From CAYMDS01 sp964653195 (GTDB lineage: Bacteria; Patescibacteriota; Microgenomatia; Levybacterales; UBA12049), in NCBI GenBank assembly GCA_964653195.1, contig CAZZCX010000029.1, positions 1-9,282 on the forward strand: DNA of 9,282 nucleotides, written 5' to 3'. The number at the start of each line of letters is the position of its first letter. The stretch's first letter is position 1. The translations under genes and the position numbers were made by a program. The notes below the pieces were generated by a model, which did no database searches, was not told the origin of the DNA, and saw only the letters and a list, made by a program, of their open reading frames with translations. Positions 6,850 through 9,282 of the stretch are shown here, piece by piece.

Positions 6850-7575
6850 ATGAGTCCAAAAATTTCAGTTATTTTAGCAGCTTATAATGAAGAAAAGTTG
6901 TTGCCGCGATGTCTGAAAACTTTACAAGACCAAACTTATCCTAGAGAGCTTTTCGAAGTAATATTGGTGGATAACAACTCTTCAGATAAAACTTCTCAAA
7001 TTGGCAGGCAGTATGGTGTAAAGGTTGTCGAATATAAAGATGTACAAGGCTGTGGTCCGGCTCGCAAGTTTGGATCAAAAATTGCTCGAGGTGAAATATT
7101 TGCATTTACTGATCCTGACTGCATTGTCCCCCCGAACTGGCTTGAACAGATAGACAGTCAATTTATGAAAAATGGTGTTCAGCTAATTGGAGGTAAAGGA
7201 ATGGCTGATCGAAAAGATATCTTAATCCGGTTTCCATTTGTTATTGCAGACTGGTTTTATCTACTTAATAATTTTTTTGGTAAACCATTGATTTGGGGTT
7301 ATAATATGGCTGTCAAAAAAACTGCTTATGATGCAATAGGCGGTATAAATATAGCGTTATTGTCGAGTGAGGATTGGGATCTAGCATTTAGAATTTATAA
7401 AAAGTTTGGACGAGGAAGCGTTAAGTATGTACGAAGCATTGAGGTTGCGACTTATCCCAGAAAACAGAATAACCCTAAAGTCCTATATCGTTATTTCAAA
7501 AATGGCGTTAGGAACTATATCGACTATGTAATTCTTGGAAAAGTTAAAGCAATTCCGATATTTAATGTTCGGTAA
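6850..7575 (+). CDS. Glycosyltransferase family 2 (GT-A fold)
   Basis: Transfers a sugar from a nucleotide-sugar or lipid-linked donor, probably in cell-surface polysaccharide or glycolipid synthesis; the exact donor and acceptor cannot be told. Within 241 residues are the N-terminal ISVILAAYNEEKLLPRCL (5-22), VDNNSSDKT (40-48), a DPD metal-binding motif (88-90, DxD type) followed by CIVPPNWL, GYNMAVKK (150-157) and SEDWDLAFR (173-181), where E174-D175 is the usual base motif. No membrane helix is obvious, so it is likely cytoplasmic or peripheral. The ATG at 6850 is chosen because the frame upstream of it runs into the tRNA gene. No Shine-Dalgarno or properly placed promoter is visible; transcription may come from the tRNA promoter. 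It is similar in layout to the next glycosyltransferase gene, suggesting an old duplication. Confidence 0.88.
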   Translation: MSPKISVILAAYNEEKLLPRCLKTLQDQTYPRELFEVILVDNNSSDKTSQIGRQYGVKVVEYKDVQGCGPARKFGSKIARGEIFAFTDPDCIVPPNWLEQIDSQFMKNGVQLIGGKGMADRKDILIRFPFVIADWFYLLNNFFGKPLIWGYNMAVKKTAYDAIGGINIALLSSEDWDLAFRIYKKFGRGSVKYVRSIEVATYPRKQNNPKVLYRYFKNGVRNYIDYVILGKVKAIPIFNVR

Positions 7576-7738
7576 ATTGCATAATTAACCATTCCTTTAT
7601 AGTAAGACAAAAGATATAGGTTTTCTGCAAGTGTCATGCTATATACCTACCACCAGATAAAGTAAGAAATAAATACAATTTTCAGCCTATTTTGCTGTTA
7701 CAAAGGATTTCTTATTTTGTGTCTGTAGTTGAGTATTG
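7576..7738. other. Intergenic stretch between the two glycosyltransferase genes
   Basis: About 160 AT-rich bases before the promoter elements of the next gene. A 6-bp inverted repeat (ATATAG near 7615, CTATAT near 7640) is too weak to call a structure, and it lacks the T-run of a terminator. I see no small gene or RNA here. It is the longest gene-free stretch in the window. Confidence 0.5.
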
Positions 7739-7768
7739 TTGCATTAATTACTTTGTGCAATTTATAAT
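7739..7768 (+). promoter_or_regulatory. Probable promoter of the second glycosyltransferase gene
   Basis: A perfect -10 TATAAT (7763-7768) has a fair -35 TTGCAT (7739-7744) 18 bp upstream. The ATG lies 15 nt after the -10, giving a predicted leader of only 8-9 bases with no Shine-Dalgarno. Unlike ileS, rplU and lepB, this start is not strictly leaderless. Confidence 0.5.
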
Positions 7769-7783
7769 ATACATTAATAGTTT

Positions 7784-8548
7784 ATGAAGGTATCCGTAGT
7801 AATTCCAGTTTATAACGAAGAAAAATACATAAAAAACTGCCTGGAACATATCTTCAAACAAGAAGAGTTGCCTGATGAAGTCATAATCGTTGACAATAAT
7901 AGCACAGACAAGACAGTAGAATTAGCCTTAAAATATCCGGTTCGAATAGTTAGAGAGAATCAACAGGGTACCATACAAGCGCGAAATACGGGCTTTGATG
8001 AAGCTAAGTACTCGATAATTGCAAGAACTGACGCTGATACTGCAGTGCCTGTAGACTGGATAAAGAAGATCAAGGAACATTTTAAGGATAAAAATCTAGT
8101 TGCATTGTCTGGTCCTAGTTACTTCTCCGATATTCCTGATGTATTTCAGGTATCAGACTTACCAACCGTAGTATTTTTTAAATCTTTTAAGAAAATTTCT
8201 GGCCATCATTTACTATATGGTCCGAATATGGCATTACGAAAATCGGCTTGGTCACTTATTAAAGATGAGACTTGTAAAAGGGATGATGAAGTCCATGAGG
8301 ATATAGACATTGCACTTCATATTATAAAAATAGGCGAAATCAAATTCGATAGTACTCTGATCGTTACGTCTTCACCAAGGCGCTGGAAGAAATTTAAACC
8401 TTATGTTGAATATCCATATAGGTATATAAAAACAATTTTAAAGCATCAAGAATCTATTATGTCAGCTAATGGTAAAGGTATCGTAAAAAAAGTGGTACCT
8501 GAAAGAATATTAAAAGTGTTGTCAGAATTTCCAACTAGAAATATTTAA
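7784..8548 (+). CDS. Glycosyltransferase family 2 (GT-A fold), second copy
   Basis: A second inverting-type GT-A enzyme of 254 residues. Visible motifs are VSVVIPVYNEEKYIKNCL (3-20), VDNNSTDKT (36-44), QARNTGFDEA (65-74), the DAD metal site (83-85) in TDADTAVP, GPNMALRKSAW (146-156) and HEDIDIALHI (171-180) with E172-D173 as the likely catalytic-base motif. It shares motif order and spacing with the gene upstream (VDNNS-DKT, G-NMA--K, ED-D-A), so the two are divergent paralogues, but its own promoter suggests separate expression. No transmembrane segment is evident. Likely role is surface glycan or glycolipid assembly; substrate unknown. It converges on the following minus-strand gene with a 29-bp gap. 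Confidence 0.9.
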   Translation: MKVSVVIPVYNEEKYIKNCLEHIFKQEELPDEVIIVDNNSTDKTVELALKYPVRIVRENQQGTIQARNTGFDEAKYSIIARTDADTAVPVDWIKKIKEHFKDKNLVALSGPSYFSDIPDVFQVSDLPTVVFFKSFKKISGHHLLYGPNMALRKSAWSLIKDETCKRDDEVHEDIDIALHIIKIGEIKFDSTLIVTSSPRRWKKFKPYVEYPYRYIKTILKHQESIMSANGKGIVKKVVPERILKVLSEFPTRNI

Positions 8549-8577
8549 ATTAAATAATTTGTATTTTAAGAAGTATT

Positions 8578-9282
8578 CTAGTCTTCGCAATCTTCCTGAT
8601 CGTGATCATGATCATCATCATGATCATATTTGTTGGTGTCACTTGAAGTATTGCTGTTTGAATGATTATGATTATTTTCACATGATTTAGATTTTTTTAT
8701 TTTGGCAGATTTTTTTTGATTGAATTCTATTATAAATTTCTCCTTTTTATTGGTGGTGCTTTTAATTAAATTCAGATTATTCAGTCCGTTTTCTTGAAAT
8801 GTAGATATATTCATTTCATAGTGTCTGTTTTCAAGACTTGAAACAGTAATCAGATATCTGCCATTGTCTGGCTTAGGAAGTAAAAACTCATTTACACCAG
8901 TTCCGAGTAGTTCATTTATATTGAGGGAATTAGGATTACTAATTGGCTCTTGATATGAATAAGTTGCATTAGGAATCTCATTATAATTTAATATTTCTCC
9001 GTTTATATAAACGCTTCCAGTTTTCTTGCCTTGTGGATCTGTAATGAGAAGATGTGTTTTTGGATTAGTAACTATTACAATGTAAGATAAATTACTTTTA
9101 GCGGGTACAAATCGGTCTAATTGACTGAAGGAATTATTAAAACTGCTTAAAGAATTATAATTCCATTCTGGATCATTTATGTCATAAATCCCATTAGTCT
9201 TCCCTTTTGCGACTATGAAATGACTATTTGTGGAGTCGTTGCTCACTTTTAAAATTACAGGATGTTTATTTATGCTTAGAAA
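8578..9282 (-). CDS. Unrecognised, probably secreted protein with His/Asp-rich C-terminal tail, N-terminus missing
   Basis: I do not recognise a named family with confidence. The frame stays open to the right edge of the window; the GTG at 9246 is only the first possible start inside it, and 12 more codons (reading FLSINKHPVILK) precede it, so the gene is probably cut and its true N-terminus lies outside. Numbering from the GTG, the body looks like a beta-strand-rich extracellular domain with LLITDPQGKKTG (66-77) and NEIPNATY (89-96), a pattern I recall from secreted bacterial proteins of unknown role, followed by a GRYLITV strand typical of beta-sandwich domains. The last 45 or so residues change to a Lys-rich stretch and then a tail rich in His, Asp, Asn and Ser with two Cys, which could bind metal ions or act as a charged surface spacer. 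No membrane anchor is seen in the part present. Function is unknown. Confidence 0.72.
   Translation of the reverse strand, partial: FLSINKHPVILKVSNDSTNSHFIVAKGKTNGIYDINDPEWNYNSLSSFNNSFSQLDRFVPAKSNLSYIVIVTNPKTHLLITDPQGKKTGSVYINGEILNYNEIPNATYSYQEPISNPNSLNINELLGTGVNEFLLPKPDNGRYLITVSSLENRHYEMNISTFQENGLNNLNLIKSTTNKKEKFIIEFNQKKSAKIKKSKSCENNHNHSNSNTSSDTNKYDHDDDHDHDQEDCED
8599..8625 (-). repeat. GATCAT-type repeat tract coding for Asp/His runs
   Basis: A short tract made mainly of ATC and ATG trinucleotides (GAT and CAT/CAC on the coding strand) encodes alternating Asp and His. It is a simple in-frame microsatellite-like run that could change length by slippage without shifting the frame. Confidence 0.6.

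Noticed and set aside
8549..8577. Terminator between the convergent second glycosyltransferase gene and the His/Asp-tail gene
   Set aside because: The 29 bases are AT-rich but contain no GC-containing hairpin.
1..9282. CRISPR array, insertion sequence, phage or defence system
   Set aside because: No regularly spaced repeats, transposase, integrase or defence-type protein is visible in any frame.

Overview
The window is an AT-rich bacterial segment with compact housekeeping genes and short intergenic gaps. It contains one 100-N scaffold gap, which points to a draft assembly, probably a metagenomic one. A eukaryote/archaea-like (type 2) IleRS, very low GC and an almost complete lack of Shine-Dalgarno sites suggest an uncultivated lineage, possibly Candidate Phyla Radiation (Microgenomates-like). 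That placement is an inference from style, not from a marker tree. UGA serves as a normal stop (ileS, rodA, rplU), so the UGA-to-Gly code of some CPR groups is not in use here.

Layout, left to right. Positions 3-668 hold the C-terminal part of a membrane acyltransferase, cut by the window edge. A promoter then drives ileS (782-3409, with the N gap falling in the editing domain), followed 18 bp later by rodA (3428-4507). A new promoter just after rodA drives rplU (L21), rpmA (L27) and parB; rpmA and parB overlap by 8 bp. The signal peptidase gene lepB lies on the minus strand and converges on parB with only 4 bp between the stops. lepB diverges from a tRNA-Val(CAC) gene, and the two promoters appear to share their -35 region. 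After the tRNA come two related family-2 glycosyltransferase genes on the plus strand. Last is a minus-strand gene for an unrecognised, probably secreted protein with a His/Asp-rich C-terminal tail; its reading frame is open to the right edge, so its N-terminus is missing.

Functionally, the middle is translation (ileS, rplU, rpmA, tRNA-Val), cell-wall elongation (rodA), chromosome segregation (parB) and protein export (lepB). The flanks (acyltransferase, two glycosyltransferases, acidic tail protein) suggest surface polysaccharide or envelope functions.

The most interesting signal is regulatory. ileS, rplU and lepB each have a -35/-10 pair with a 17-bp spacer whose -10 ends only 6-8 nt before the ATG, which predicts leaderless mRNAs. 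I found no CRISPR array, insertion sequence, phage gene, defence system or convincing terminator, and no clear candidate for a wholly new system.
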